The notes under the pieces are model-generated. The model searched no databases. It worked only from the letters and a program-made list of their open reading frames with translations, and had not been told where the DNA came from. From the NCBI GenBank assembly GCA_944391365.1, contig CALXTH010000141.1:1-12106 (forward strand): a stretch of 12,106 nt of DNA, in the 5' to 3' direction. Positions 1 to 5,666 of this stretch are shown here, one piece after another (the stretch's first letter is position 1; every line of letters starts with the position of its first letter). Origin of the DNA: an uncultured Alphaproteobacteria bacterium (GTDB taxonomy: Bacteria > Pseudomonadota > Alphaproteobacteria > RF32 > CAG-239). A program made the position numbers and the translations under genes.

Positions 1-1
1 C

Positions 2-253
2 GGTGTTTACATTGGGCTGGGCGATAAGGTAACGGCAAATCTGAATGATATTCTCACCATCCGGAACGATGATTATTTTGACAAAGATAAAGTCCCGGAT
101 GAAGGAGATGAAACAACACCCCCGGAAGAAGGAACGGGGGACGGTGATGATTCCTCAGGAACAGAAGATTCCGACACCGGAAGCGAAGTGGCGGGTGTTT
201 TGTATAACGCCGCCAAAACAGCGCTCAGCGCAGCCGCTTGGGGTATAATTTAG
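2..253 (+). CDS. flgD: Probable flagellar hook-capping protein FlgD, C-terminal end (5' truncated by window)
   Basis: An open frame runs in from the window edge and gives 83 residues before TAG, ending 20 bases before flgE. The first ~22 residues (glycine-led strand, then LNDILTIRN) resemble the last beta strand of FlgD, which in many proteobacteria ends in a 'DVLSVR'-like motif. FlgD caps the growing hook and is commonly encoded just before flgE, so position supports the call. What follows is unusual: residues 27-62 are an Asp/Glu/Gly/Thr/Pro-rich, almost certainly disordered linker, and residues 64-83 form a small Ala-rich hydrophobic tail ending in WGII. The conserved N-terminal FlgD region lies outside the window, so the identity rests on the tail motif and synteny. 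Another hook-related protein, such as a FliK-type length-control protein, is possible. Confidence 0.55.
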   Translation, partial: GVYIGLGDKVTANLNDILTIRNDDYFDKDKVPDEGDETTPPEEGTGDGDDSSGTEDSDTGSEVAGVLYNAAKTALSAAAWGII

Positions 254-273
254 GAAACTTTAGGAGATAAACA

Positions 274-2484
274 ATGAGTATTTTTGGAGCAATGCAGTCC
301 GGTATTTCAGGCTTGGCCGCGCAGTCTACCGCAATGGGCGCCATCTCTGACAATATTGTGAACATCAATACGGTAGGTTACAAAAATAACAATACCGCAT
401 TTCAAACGCTGGTCACCAAACAAGTCACCAGCAGCCGTTATTCCTCAGGCGGTGTCCAGCCGGTCAGCAAACAGGGGATTAATGTCCAGGGTCTGCTGTC
501 CTCAACGTCATCATCAACCGATATCGCCATCAGCGGCAGTGGCTTCTTTGTTGTCAACCAGGCCGCCAACCCGGGCGAAGGCGATATGTGGGCCTATACC
601 CGGGCCGGAAGTTTTGACATTGATAACAATGGTTATCTGGTCAATACCGGCGGCTTTTATGCCCAGGGATGGTCTCTGCTGCCTTGGGATGGCAATCCGC
701 AGGCTGCGACCGTCAACATCAATGGCGTCACCTATATGAAAGCTTATTATGATGAAGCAGGTCGTACGGTTTATATCAATGACAACATTATTGATAGCCG
801 CAACTTAAAACCGGTAAATTTGGCAACCATCGGCGGAACGGCCACCCCGACGCAGCAAATCAGCTTTGGGGCCAATCTCCCGAGCTCAGATGAAATCGGT
901 GCCACCCAGAAAGTTTCGGCGCTGATTTATGACAGCTTGGGCAATGCCAGCAATTTGAGCCTTGACTTTACCAAAACCAGCTCAAATGGCTGGAATATGT
1001 CAAGCAATGTGCCTTCCGGTGCGGCCACAACCATTCTGTACGGCAGCAACAACACGATTGATGGCACGCCGGATGTTTATTCCGCCTCTGGTTTGCTTGA
1101 GTTTACCAGCGTTCCGGAAAACGGCTCTTCTATTTCAATTACGGATGAAGGAACCGGAGTAAAGTATGAGTTTGTTTTCACCAACAACCCGGCCGGCGTA
1201 ACCGGAGCAAACCAGGTCGCGGTTGATTTGTCAACCGGCATTGCCTCACTGAGCGACTTCATTGATGTCTTCACGACCAAACTGCAGGAAACCCTGTCAT
1301 CAGGTGATCGCTTTACCGCTGGCACAAATTGCATCAATATCACGCAGTCCACAATGGGCGCAGCCCTGACGATTGATGCCAGCAAATGTTTGGCCTGTCC
1401 GCAAAATGCGGTCAACCCGGATTTCAATACGGGGCTCCCCACCGGCGTCTTCACCATTCCGCAAATCGACAATGACATCAAAAATGGTGCCCGTATTGAT
1501 TTTACCAGCACATCAAAGAATGATTATATTGGAAAAAGCATTGTTCTTGATGGTGTCACTTATACCTTTGCGGAAACAGATCAGGATATTCAGCCGGCAG
1601 TCAATGTCAATATTGCCGATGCCATCAGTGGCAACGATGTTGATATTGCCAAAATGGTTGATATTTTGGGAACTGTCATCAACGCTAATGCCAAAGAGCC
1701 AAGCCGTTATGTCTTCAGCGGCAAGAGCATGGAAATTCTGCCAAGCGCCAGCGGCGGGGATATCGCCTTGGATGTGACAGGTTTGGCAGACGCCGTATCC
1801 GGAACGGTTCGTGACGGCGGCACGGGCGGCTGGCGGGAGATCCCGGGTTTCAACGGCAGCATTAGCAACGAGTTTAAAACCGGAGAAAATGAAATTGAAC
1901 AAGGCTCAAAAGTGCCGGCGGTTCGTTTCAATGCCGATGGAACCCCGAAATATTTTAACGTTGATGAGATGGAAGTTGTCTGGGCCAACGGAGCCGAAAA
2001 TATGGATGGTTCGGCAGAAAACGGAACCCGTATCAAACTTTCAATGGGCAACACCGGAACCAATGATGGTCTGACAAGCTTGTCCGGAAACTTCACCACC
2101 AACTACATCAATCAGGATGGTGCCAAGTTCGGAAGCTATTCCGGCGTCTATATTGATGAGAGCGGCGTCGTGACGGCTCTGTTTGATAACGGTGAAACCA
2201 GACCGATTGCCATTTTACCGCTGGCAACGTTCTCCAATCCGAACGGAATGGAAGCCCTGACGGGTAACGCCTGGATTGAAACGGACGCCTCCGGTCAGGC
2301 TTTGCTGAAGAGGGCTGGTTCTGACGGTGCCGGAGAAATTTCATCCAGTGCATTGGAAAGCTCAACCGTTGATCTGGCAACCGAGTTCTCAAATATGATT
2401 GTCACCCAGCGGGCTTATTCGGCAGCCACCAAGATTATTACCACGGCCGACGAAATGCTGGATGAATTAACCAGAATGACTTAA
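274..2484 (+). CDS. flgE: Flagellar hook protein FlgE, large form with duplicated insert
   Basis: This is the hook subunit, exported by the flagellar type III system to form the joint between rod and filament. The N-terminus (residues ~3-45) has the rod/hook signature, with SGLAAQSTAMGAISDNI then NTVGYK. The C-terminus (residues ~695-736) has the matching helix with VDLATEFSNMI and QRAYSAATKII. At 736 aa it is much longer than the enterobacterial protein (about 400 aa). The extra length is central: residues ~274-345 and ~407-500 look like two divergent copies of one domain (L/I-x-FTS, a G-V-x-Y-x-F strand, then an acidic helix). Between them lie the protein's only three cysteines, Cys353 and a CxxC at 372/375. 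The start has a good ribosome site (AGGAGA at 262-267). It follows the probable flgD by 20 bases and is closed by the terminator at 2522-2578. Confidence 0.95.
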   Translation: MSIFGAMQSGISGLAAQSTAMGAISDNIVNINTVGYKNNNTAFQTLVTKQVTSSRYSSGGVQPVSKQGINVQGLLSSTSSSTDIAISGSGFFVVNQAANPGEGDMWAYTRAGSFDIDNNGYLVNTGGFYAQGWSLLPWDGNPQAATVNINGVTYMKAYYDEAGRTVYINDNIIDSRNLKPVNLATIGGTATPTQQISFGANLPSSDEIGATQKVSALIYDSLGNASNLSLDFTKTSSNGWNMSSNVPSGAATTILYGSNNTIDGTPDVYSASGLLEFTSVPENGSSISITDEGTGVKYEFVFTNNPAGVTGANQVAVDLSTGIASLSDFIDVFTTKLQETLSSGDRFTAGTNCINITQSTMGAALTIDASKCLACPQNAVNPDFNTGLPTGVFTIPQIDNDIKNGARIDFTSTSKNDYIGKSIVLDGVTYTFAETDQDIQPAVNVNIADAISGNDVDIAKMVDILGTVINANAKEPSRYVFSGKSMEILPSASGGDIALDVTGLADAVSGTVRDGGTGGWREIPGFNGSISNEFKTGENEIEQGSKVPAVRFNADGTPKYFNVDEMEVVWANGAENMDGSAENGTRIKLSMGNTGTNDGLTSLSGNFTTNYINQDGAKFGSYSGVYIDESGVVTALFDNGETRPIAILPLATFSNPNGMEALTGNAWIETDASGQALLKRAGSDGAGEISSSALESSTVDLATEFSNMIVTQRAYSAATKIITTADEMLDELTRMT

Positions 2485-2521
2485 GTCATGAACAATAATT
2501 ATTATGAGTTATCCTAAAGTT

Positions 2522-2578
2522 TAAGCCCCGCAGTGATCTGCTCCCCAAAAGTTGGACAGTTCAAAGCGGGGCTTTTTA
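2522..2578. terminator. Terminator after flgE, probably bidirectional, with IS-end-like loop
   Basis: A 9-bp perfect stem is formed by AAGCCCCGC (2523-2531) and GCGGGGCTT (2566-2574), followed by a short T run. It lies between the convergent flgE and the minus-strand cysteine-rich gene whose stop is at 2580-2582, so it may serve both. The loop is unusually long (34 nt, 2532-2565). It contains TGATCTGCTCCCC followed by AAAAGTTGGACAG, which looks like the terminal inverted repeat of an IS3-family element. A long loop weakens the case for an efficient terminator. Confidence 0.65.
2533..2560 (+). mobile_element. Possible solo IS3-family terminal repeat (scar)
   Basis: The stretch starts TGATCTGCTCCCC and continues AAAAGTTGGACAG, the general pattern of IS3-family ends (TG...CTG.CCCC...GTTGGACA). 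No transposase and no opposite end (reverse complement, CTGTCCAAC...) is visible anywhere in the window. If real, it is a remnant or a piece left by a past insertion. Resemblance is from memory of the family only. Confidence 0.3.
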
Positions 2579-2579
2579 G

Positions 2580-3440
2580 TTACCATGATGTAAGTACCGG
2601 TAGAGCATAGATGTCGCTGTCATAGAAGCTGCCCTGACGGCCATTACGCATATCCACGGCAAGGCGGCTGCCGCCATTGCTGCCGTATTTAGTGGACGAC
2701 CAATACCAGTATTCGGTCAATTTTGTTCCTCTGTTTGTCGATAATAAGTTATTCAATGAAGATTTATTTTTATACATCGTTTGGAGCTGATCAAAAGTCG
2801 GTAATGTTCCCTTAAGGTTGCCACAGAAAAAGTAGTTCTGGCATGAACTGTTTGCACTGCTCCAATTCATTTCGCCCAAATCATTCATTGCCACAAAGAA
2901 ATCCATATCCGACGTTTTAACCCCGACAACTTTCCCATTACACTTATAAACATCTCCATCGGCACCATTCAATACCTCTTTTTTCTGACAATTTCCATCC
3001 TTCCACTCATAACCGCTTGCACACGAACATTGAGTATATTTTCCACCGCAGGCAGAGCCTGCGCCACCGGCGTAGCCGGTGCCAGTACAAGTATATTGAT
3101 AAGCAGATGAACAAGAAAGGGCACAACTACTCCCGTTCCACACATAATTTGCTGCACAATTACATGTTTGATACTTTCCACCGCAAGGTTGCCCAGAACC
3201 ACCGGAATAACCTGTCCCTGTACAACTATATTTAAAACCATTTTCGGCACAAATGGTAGATTCATCTTCGGCACAAAACCACCCGTTGCCAAACGGACAC
3301 TTAACCCCTTTGCCACCGTCGCACGAACTCTCCGTATAACCAAGCGCAGTACAATCCTGCACTGTAACACATTGCCCCAAAGCCAAAGCAGGAAAACAGG
3401 ACAAACTTGTCCCTAAGACTAAATAAACTTGAAACTTCAT
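2580..3440 (-). CDS. Secreted cysteine-rich repeat protein with DUF1566/Lcl-like C-terminus, copy 1
   Basis: The product is 286 aa with a signal peptide (residues 1-23; hydrophobic YLVLGTSLSCFPALALG). The start is placed at the second in-frame ATG (MKF), because AAAGGA lies 8 bases before it but directly abuts the upstream ATG. The mature protein holds about 20 cysteines. Residues ~71-113 and ~116-151 are two tandem units of the pattern C-x-GTGY-x-GG-x(4)-CGGKY-x2-C-x-CA-x(7-8)-C. The C-terminal ~120 residues (W..A...C, GTLPT..QL, YWSST, DMRNG, PVL) resemble the DUF1566/Lcl C-terminal fold found in surface and adhesin-like proteins. It is a paralogue of the gene at 6892-7617, which has one Cys unit fewer. 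Many disulfides and likely export suggest a periplasmic or surface role; its function is unknown. Confidence 0.8.
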   Translation of the reverse strand: MKFQVYLVLGTSLSCFPALALGQCVTVQDCTALGYTESSCDGGKGVKCPFGNGWFCAEDESTICAENGFKYSCTGTGYSGGSGQPCGGKYQTCNCAANYVWNGSSCALSCSSAYQYTCTGTGYAGGAGSACGGKYTQCSCASGYEWKDGNCQKKEVLNGADGDVYKCNGKVVGVKTSDMDFFVAMNDLGEMNWSSANSSCQNYFFCGNLKGTLPTFDQLQTMYKNKSSLNNLLSTNRGTKLTEYWYWSSTKYGSNGGSRLAVDMRNGRQGSFYDSDIYALPVLTSW

Positions 3441-3472
3441 AACACACATCCTTTATAACATCACACTAGGAT

Positions 3473-3501
3473 AGTATATCACACTTCAAAATCATTGTAA
3501 A
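3473..3501 (-). promoter_or_regulatory. Sigma70-type promoter of cysteine-rich gene, copy 1
   Basis: Read on the minus strand: TTTACA (3501-3496), 17-base spacer, TATACT (3478-3473). This puts the transcript start about 25 bases before the MKF start codon. The whole element is preserved in copy 2 with several spacer differences but identical hexamers and identical spacing, which supports function. Confidence 0.7.
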
Positions 3502-3535
3502 TCATGAATTTTAATTTCAAACTGAAATTTTGACA

Positions 3536-3570
3536 AATAAAAAATCCCGTGTTCTTAAAACACAGGACTT
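3536..3570 (-). terminator. Rho-independent-type terminator (minus strand)
   Basis: Arms TCC-c-GTGTT (3545-3553) and AACAC-a-GGA (3559-3567) pair with one mismatch around a 5-base loop. On the minus strand the stem is followed by a run of six T (complement of the A run before 3545). It would stop leftward transcription from the PEGA lipoprotein gene before the promoter of the cysteine-rich gene. It is absent from the second copy of the module. Confidence 0.5.
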
Positions 3571-3582
3571 TTCATCCTGACA

Positions 3583-3612
3583 AAAAGGCTCAGAATTTCT
3601 CCCGAGCCTTTT
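3583..3612. terminator. Bidirectional terminator-like hairpin, copy 1
   Basis: AAAAGGCTC (3583-3591) pairs perfectly with GAGCCTTTT (3604-3612) around a 12-base loop, giving T-rich tails on both strands. It lies downstream of the minus-strand PEGA lipoprotein gene. The same hairpin, with a T·G pair replacing a C-G pair, is in the second module (7745-7774). Confidence 0.55.
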
Positions 3613-3622
3613 CTCTCCGCTA

Positions 3623-3715
3623 GCACAATCTAAGCATCGCGCCTTCAAGCCCCAATCTCTCCACCGCTAACCGACCGGGTCAAGCTGCACCAGCTTGTCG
3701 ACCTGCCTCAGGTTG
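3623..3715 (+). repeat. Structured interspersed repeat, unit 1 (with tandem mini-hairpins)
   Basis: The unit begins GCACAATCT, passes a CCCCAATC segment and a GCTAA core, and ends in CAAGCTG-CAC-CAGCTTG (3681-3697). One base later comes a second hairpin, CGACCTG-CCT-CAGGTTG (3699-3715). Shared order and spacing with 3718-3794 and 7785-7860 define the repeat (about 76 bp to the end of the first hairpin). It may act as DNA or as RNA; strand is arbitrary. Confidence 0.6.
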
Positions 3716-3717
3716 CG

Positions 3718-3821
3718 GCACAATCTGCACGCTGTGCATCTCTTTGCCCCTATCCCTCTACCGCTAAGCGATGGGATCGACCTGCCTCAGGTCGCCGACC
3801 GGGTCAAGCTGCGCCAGCTTG
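3718..3821 (+). repeat. Structured interspersed repeat, unit 2
   Basis: Starts GCACAATCT at 3718, only two bases after unit 1, and keeps the same order: CCCC-rich segment, CCGCTAA, GATGGG, then hairpin CGACCTG-CCT-CAGGTCG (3778-3794). A second hairpin CAAGCTG-CGC-CAGCTTG lies at 3805-3821. Compared with unit 1 the stem sequence at the equivalent place changes on both arms, so pairing is kept. Confidence 0.6.
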
Positions 3822-3858
3822 CAACAGCTAACTGACGGGGTGAAGCTGCCTCAGCTTC
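3822..3858 (+). repeat. Structured interspersed repeat, partial unit (right half)
   Basis: Only the right half is present: AACAGCTAA, GACGGGGTG, then the perfect hairpin GAAGCTG-CCT-CAGCTTC (3842-3858). It is nearly identical to the right half of the unit at 7785-7860. A further half-arm (CCTCAGCTTC, 3874-3883) abuts the lipoprotein stop codon. Confidence 0.5.
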
Positions 3859-3883
3859 CGGCGCCCGTTTGTGCCTCAGCTTC

Positions 3884-4495
3884 TTAGTTGGCTTGAAGAA
3901 AATGAATCAATTCTTGGGACGTTTGCGCTTCACTAATCATCCCGGTCAGACGCTCCATATGAACAGAGGTCAGAGAAGAAAGCGTCCGGATTCTTTCTTT
4001 TGCTCCGTCGACCGCAAAAGCCTCTTCTTTCAAACGGGAAAAATTTTCCTGAATATAAGCCTCGGCTTCAGGCGTCAAAGGACGTTGCAAATCCGGCAGA
4101 ACGGGCGCCTCACCGAGAATATCCTTGTATAAAACCGCATCAATCTCATCATAAGCCCACATTGACCCCGTATAATAATCCACACCGAGCATTGTCAGTC
4201 CCACCGGCGGAATCAAACACATAATCAGATCAGCCTCAACTTCTTTGTTGGTCTTGGGTTCAAGCTTCCGATGATAAGGACGGTATCCCTCTTTGCGGAT
4301 AGAAACCCGGAAAATCTCATTGCGTGCACCGGTCACATCATAAGAGCAGGGAGTATCGCAGACATAATTGTCATTAATCCAAACCTCGGCCTCTTCGGGA
4401 TGGGAGTTAATTTCCAAAAATTTCTGATTCCCGGTTTTGACTGAAGCACAAGCCTGCAACAAAACCACCGCGGAAACAAATAAAATTTTCTTCAT
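3884..4495 (-). CDS. PEGA-domain lipoprotein
   Basis: The product is 203 aa with a lipoprotein signal (MKKILFVSAVVLLQAC), lipobox LQAC with Cys16 as the lipidated residue. The start at 4495 is chosen because GGGGAG precedes it at good spacing and a lysine-rich n-region follows; an upstream in-frame ATG at 4513 adds six unlikely residues. Residues ~26-80 fit a PEGA domain (short beta repeat with INSHPEEAEVWIND and RKEGYRPYHRKLE), often seen in cell-envelope proteins. Cys46 and Cys50 flank the usual turn. Then comes a hydrophobic stretch with GVDYYTGSMWAYD, like the 'VD..TG..Y' motif of other PEGA lipoproteins, and a helical acidic tail (residues ~140-203). No substrate can be named. It lies downstream of rubrerythrin on the same strand but behind a strong terminator, so it is probably transcribed separately. 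Confidence 0.8.
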   Translation of the reverse strand: MKKILFVSAVVLLQACASVKTGNQKFLEINSHPEEAEVWINDNYVCDTPCSYDVTGARNEIFRVSIRKEGYRPYHRKLEPKTNKEVEADLIMCLIPPVGLTMLGVDYYTGSMWAYDEIDAVLYKDILGEAPVLPDLQRPLTPEAEAYIQENFSRLKEEAFAVDGAKERIRTLSSLTSVHMERLTGMISEAQTSQELIHFLQAN

Positions 4496-4558
4496 CTGAC
4501 AATCTCCCCCCAAAAAAAATTCCTCTCTATAATATCTTGAAAAAGTTTAAATTTTCAT

Positions 4559-4590
4559 AAAAAAAGAGCCCGGAATTTTTCCGGACTCTC
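4559..4590 (-). terminator. Strong rho-independent terminator of the perR-rbr operon
   Basis: GAGCCCGGAA (4566-4575) and TTCCGGACTC (4579-4588) form a 10-bp stem (one G·T pair) with a 3-base loop. On the minus strand it is followed by a run of T (complement of the A run ending at 4565). It lies 19 bases past the rubrerythrin stop. Confidence 0.85.
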
Positions 4591-4608
4591 ACTATAAGAT
4601 AACAGAGC

Positions 4609-5148
4609 TTAGAATCTTTCCTGCAATTCAAAGAAATAAGCCTGCGGATGATCGCAAACCGGACAAACTTCCGGAGCCTTCGGGCTTTCAACACGATGAC
4701 CGCAGTTGGCACATTCCCAGATAACTTTTGTCGGACGCTCAAAAACTTTACCGTCAACCAAAGCATTTAACAAAGCCTGATATCTTTCCTCATGGCCTTT
4801 TTCAATTTTAGCCACGGATTCAAACAGGAAAGCAATTTTGGTAAAACCTTCTTCTCTGGCTTCTTCGGCCATGCGTTTATACATATCGGTCCATTCATAA
4901 TTTTCACCGGCAGCGGCATCCTTCAGATTCGTCATTGTATCGGCAATAGCACCACCGTGCAGCAGCTTGAACCAGATTTTGGCATGTTCTTTTTCATTGT
5001 TGGCCGTCTGTTCAAACTTGTCGGCAATAATATTGTAGCCGTCTTTACGGGCTTTTGAGGCGTAATAGGTATATTTGTTGCGAGCCATGGATTCGCCGGC
5101 AAAAGCTTCCTGCAAATTCTTCTCTGTTTTTGAACCTTTCAATTCCAT
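4609..5148 (-). CDS. rbr: Rubrerythrin
   Basis: Non-haem iron peroxidase that reduces hydrogen peroxide in the cytoplasm with electrons passed through its own rubredoxin domain, typical of anaerobes and microaerophiles. The 179-aa length and domain order (ferritin-like diiron domain, then rubredoxin) match classical rubrerythrin. Visible diiron residues include Glu19 (FAGES), the pair Glu52-xx-His55 (NNEKEH), Glu82/Glu85 (GENYE) and Glu116-xx-His119 (IEKGHEERY). The rubredoxin iron is held by Cys146-xx-Cys149 and Cys162-xx-Cys165. AGGAGA stands six bases before the ATG. It follows perR by 22 bases, so the two are very likely one transcript and rbr is probably derepressed by peroxide. Confidence 0.97.
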   Translation of the reverse strand: MELKGSKTEKNLQEAFAGESMARNKYTYYASKARKDGYNIIADKFEQTANNEKEHAKIWFKLLHGGAIADTMTNLKDAAAGENYEWTDMYKRMAEEAREEGFTKIAFLFESVAKIEKGHEERYQALLNALVDGKVFERPTKVIWECANCGHRVESPKAPEVCPVCDHPQAYFFELQERF

Positions 5149-5170
5149 AATTTATCTCCTGTTTATAAAG

Positions 5171-5545
5171 TTAATTTTTACAATGATTGCAAATTCCTTT
5201 GAAAACCACATCGGTGGCAACAGCCTCCATTCCGGTGCGGTCACAAAGCCTGCCGCTTAAATCGGGCGCAATATCGTAAGGTACATCATACACCTTTTTG
5301 CATTTTGTGCAAACAAAATGATAATGAGGCATAAGATTGTGATCAAAATGCGCCTTGTCATCCAAAGCCGGAATTTTCCGGATAACACCATTTTCGGCCA
5401 GCTGATTGAGATTGCGATAAACCGTTGCCAGACTGATGTTCGGCAAAACCGGCCGCACCATCTCATAAACCGTATCCGCTGTCGGATGAACGGGATTCTC
5501 CGTTAAAATCCTGAGGATAATTTCTCTTTGCTTTGAATAGTTCAT
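5171..5545 (-). CDS. perR: Fur-family peroxide sensor, PerR type
   Basis: Metal-dependent repressor of 124 aa. The winged-helix DNA-binding half (residues ~3-60) carries HPTADTVYEMV and ISLATVYRNLNQLAENG. The dimerization half has the structural zinc site Cys79-xx-Cys82 and Cys119-xx-Cys122. Residues matching the PerR regulatory metal site are all present: His20, Asp68, His74, His76 and Asp87. An aspartate at the last position (VYD), where iron-sensing Fur proteins often have glutamate, favours PerR over Fur. In PerR proteins peroxide oxidizes the metal-binding histidines and releases DNA. It is first in an operon with rubrerythrin and divergent from the flavodiiron gene. The ribosome site is weak. 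The sensing role is inferred from family residues and neighbours. Confidence 0.85.
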   Translation of the reverse strand: MNYSKQREIILRILTENPVHPTADTVYEMVRPVLPNISLATVYRNLNQLAENGVIRKIPALDDKAHFDHNLMPHYHFVCTKCKKVYDVPYDIAPDLSGRLCDRTGMEAVATDVVFKGICNHCKN

Positions 5546-5561
5546 TGTTTCTAAAATCAGT

Positions 5562-5577
5562 AATAATTACTATTATT
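5562..5577. promoter_or_regulatory. Candidate PerR/Fur operator
   Basis: A 16-bp inverted repeat, AATAAT-TACT-ATTATT, lies in the 121-bp gap between perR and the flavodiiron gene. It is AT-rich like PerR and Fur boxes, though the half-site spacing (6-4-6) is not the Bacillus 7-1-7 form. It covers the expected start of perR transcription, which would suit autorepression. Confidence 0.5.
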
Positions 5578-5605
5578 GAATATAACTCTTCTTTTCTGTT
5601 GTCAA
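5577..5605 (-). promoter_or_regulatory. Candidate sigma70 promoter for perR-rbr
   Basis: On the minus strand a consensus TTGACA (5605-5600) is followed after 17 bases by TATTCA (5582-5577), or after 15 by TATATT. Its -35 box overlaps the -35 box of the divergent flavodiiron promoter, and its -10 box touches the candidate operator. Confidence 0.5.
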
Positions 5606-5627
5606 GAAAACTTTTTCGGATTATGAA
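5599..5627 (+). promoter_or_regulatory. Candidate sigma70 promoter for the flavodiiron gene
   Basis: TTGTCA (5599-5604), 17-base spacer, TATGAA (5622-5627), giving a leader of about 33 bases. The ribosome site AAAGGAG (5654-5660) stands six bases before the ATG. The candidate operator lies 21 bases upstream of the -35 box. Confidence 0.5.
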
Positions 5628-5666
5628 TAAGACAATATTTTATTTATAAAGACAAAGGAGAAACCG

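Larger units (their letters stand above)
2580..3858 (-). repeat. Duplicated module, copy 1 (cysteine-rich gene + promoter + hairpin + repeat)
   Basis: The gene, its promoter, the bidirectional hairpin and the structured repeat occur in the same order and orientation as at 6892-7860. Identity is very high over the start of the gene and the promoter, drops towards the 3' end of the gene, and ends at the hairpin GAAGCTG-CCT-CAGCTTC. The two copies are direct repeats about 3 kb apart. Confidence 0.7.
3441..3883. other. 443-bp non-coding region: promoter, two terminators and structured repeats
   Basis: No credible gene lies here. From left to right it holds the ribosome site and promoter of the cysteine-rich gene (to 3501), two terminator-like hairpins (3536-3612), then a run of structured repeats (3623-3858) rich in 7-bp-stem, 3-base-loop palindromes. 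The right-hand end abuts the stop codon of the PEGA lipoprotein gene. Most of this region recurs beside the second cysteine-rich gene. Confidence 0.7.

Noticed and set aside
1320..1336. Sigma54 -24/-12 promoter (TGGCAC...TTGCA)
   Set aside because: The GG-to-GC spacing is two bases too short and the site is deep inside flgE.
3366..3440. Lipoprotein signal in the cysteine-rich proteins
   Set aside because: A cysteine follows the hydrophobic segment, but the residue before it is Gln, which does not fit a lipobox. Ordinary signal peptidase cleavage after ALALG or ALA is more likely.
3623..3858. CRISPR array
   Set aside because: Units are few, unequal and joined with almost no spacer; they are structured repeats, not direct repeats with unique spacers.
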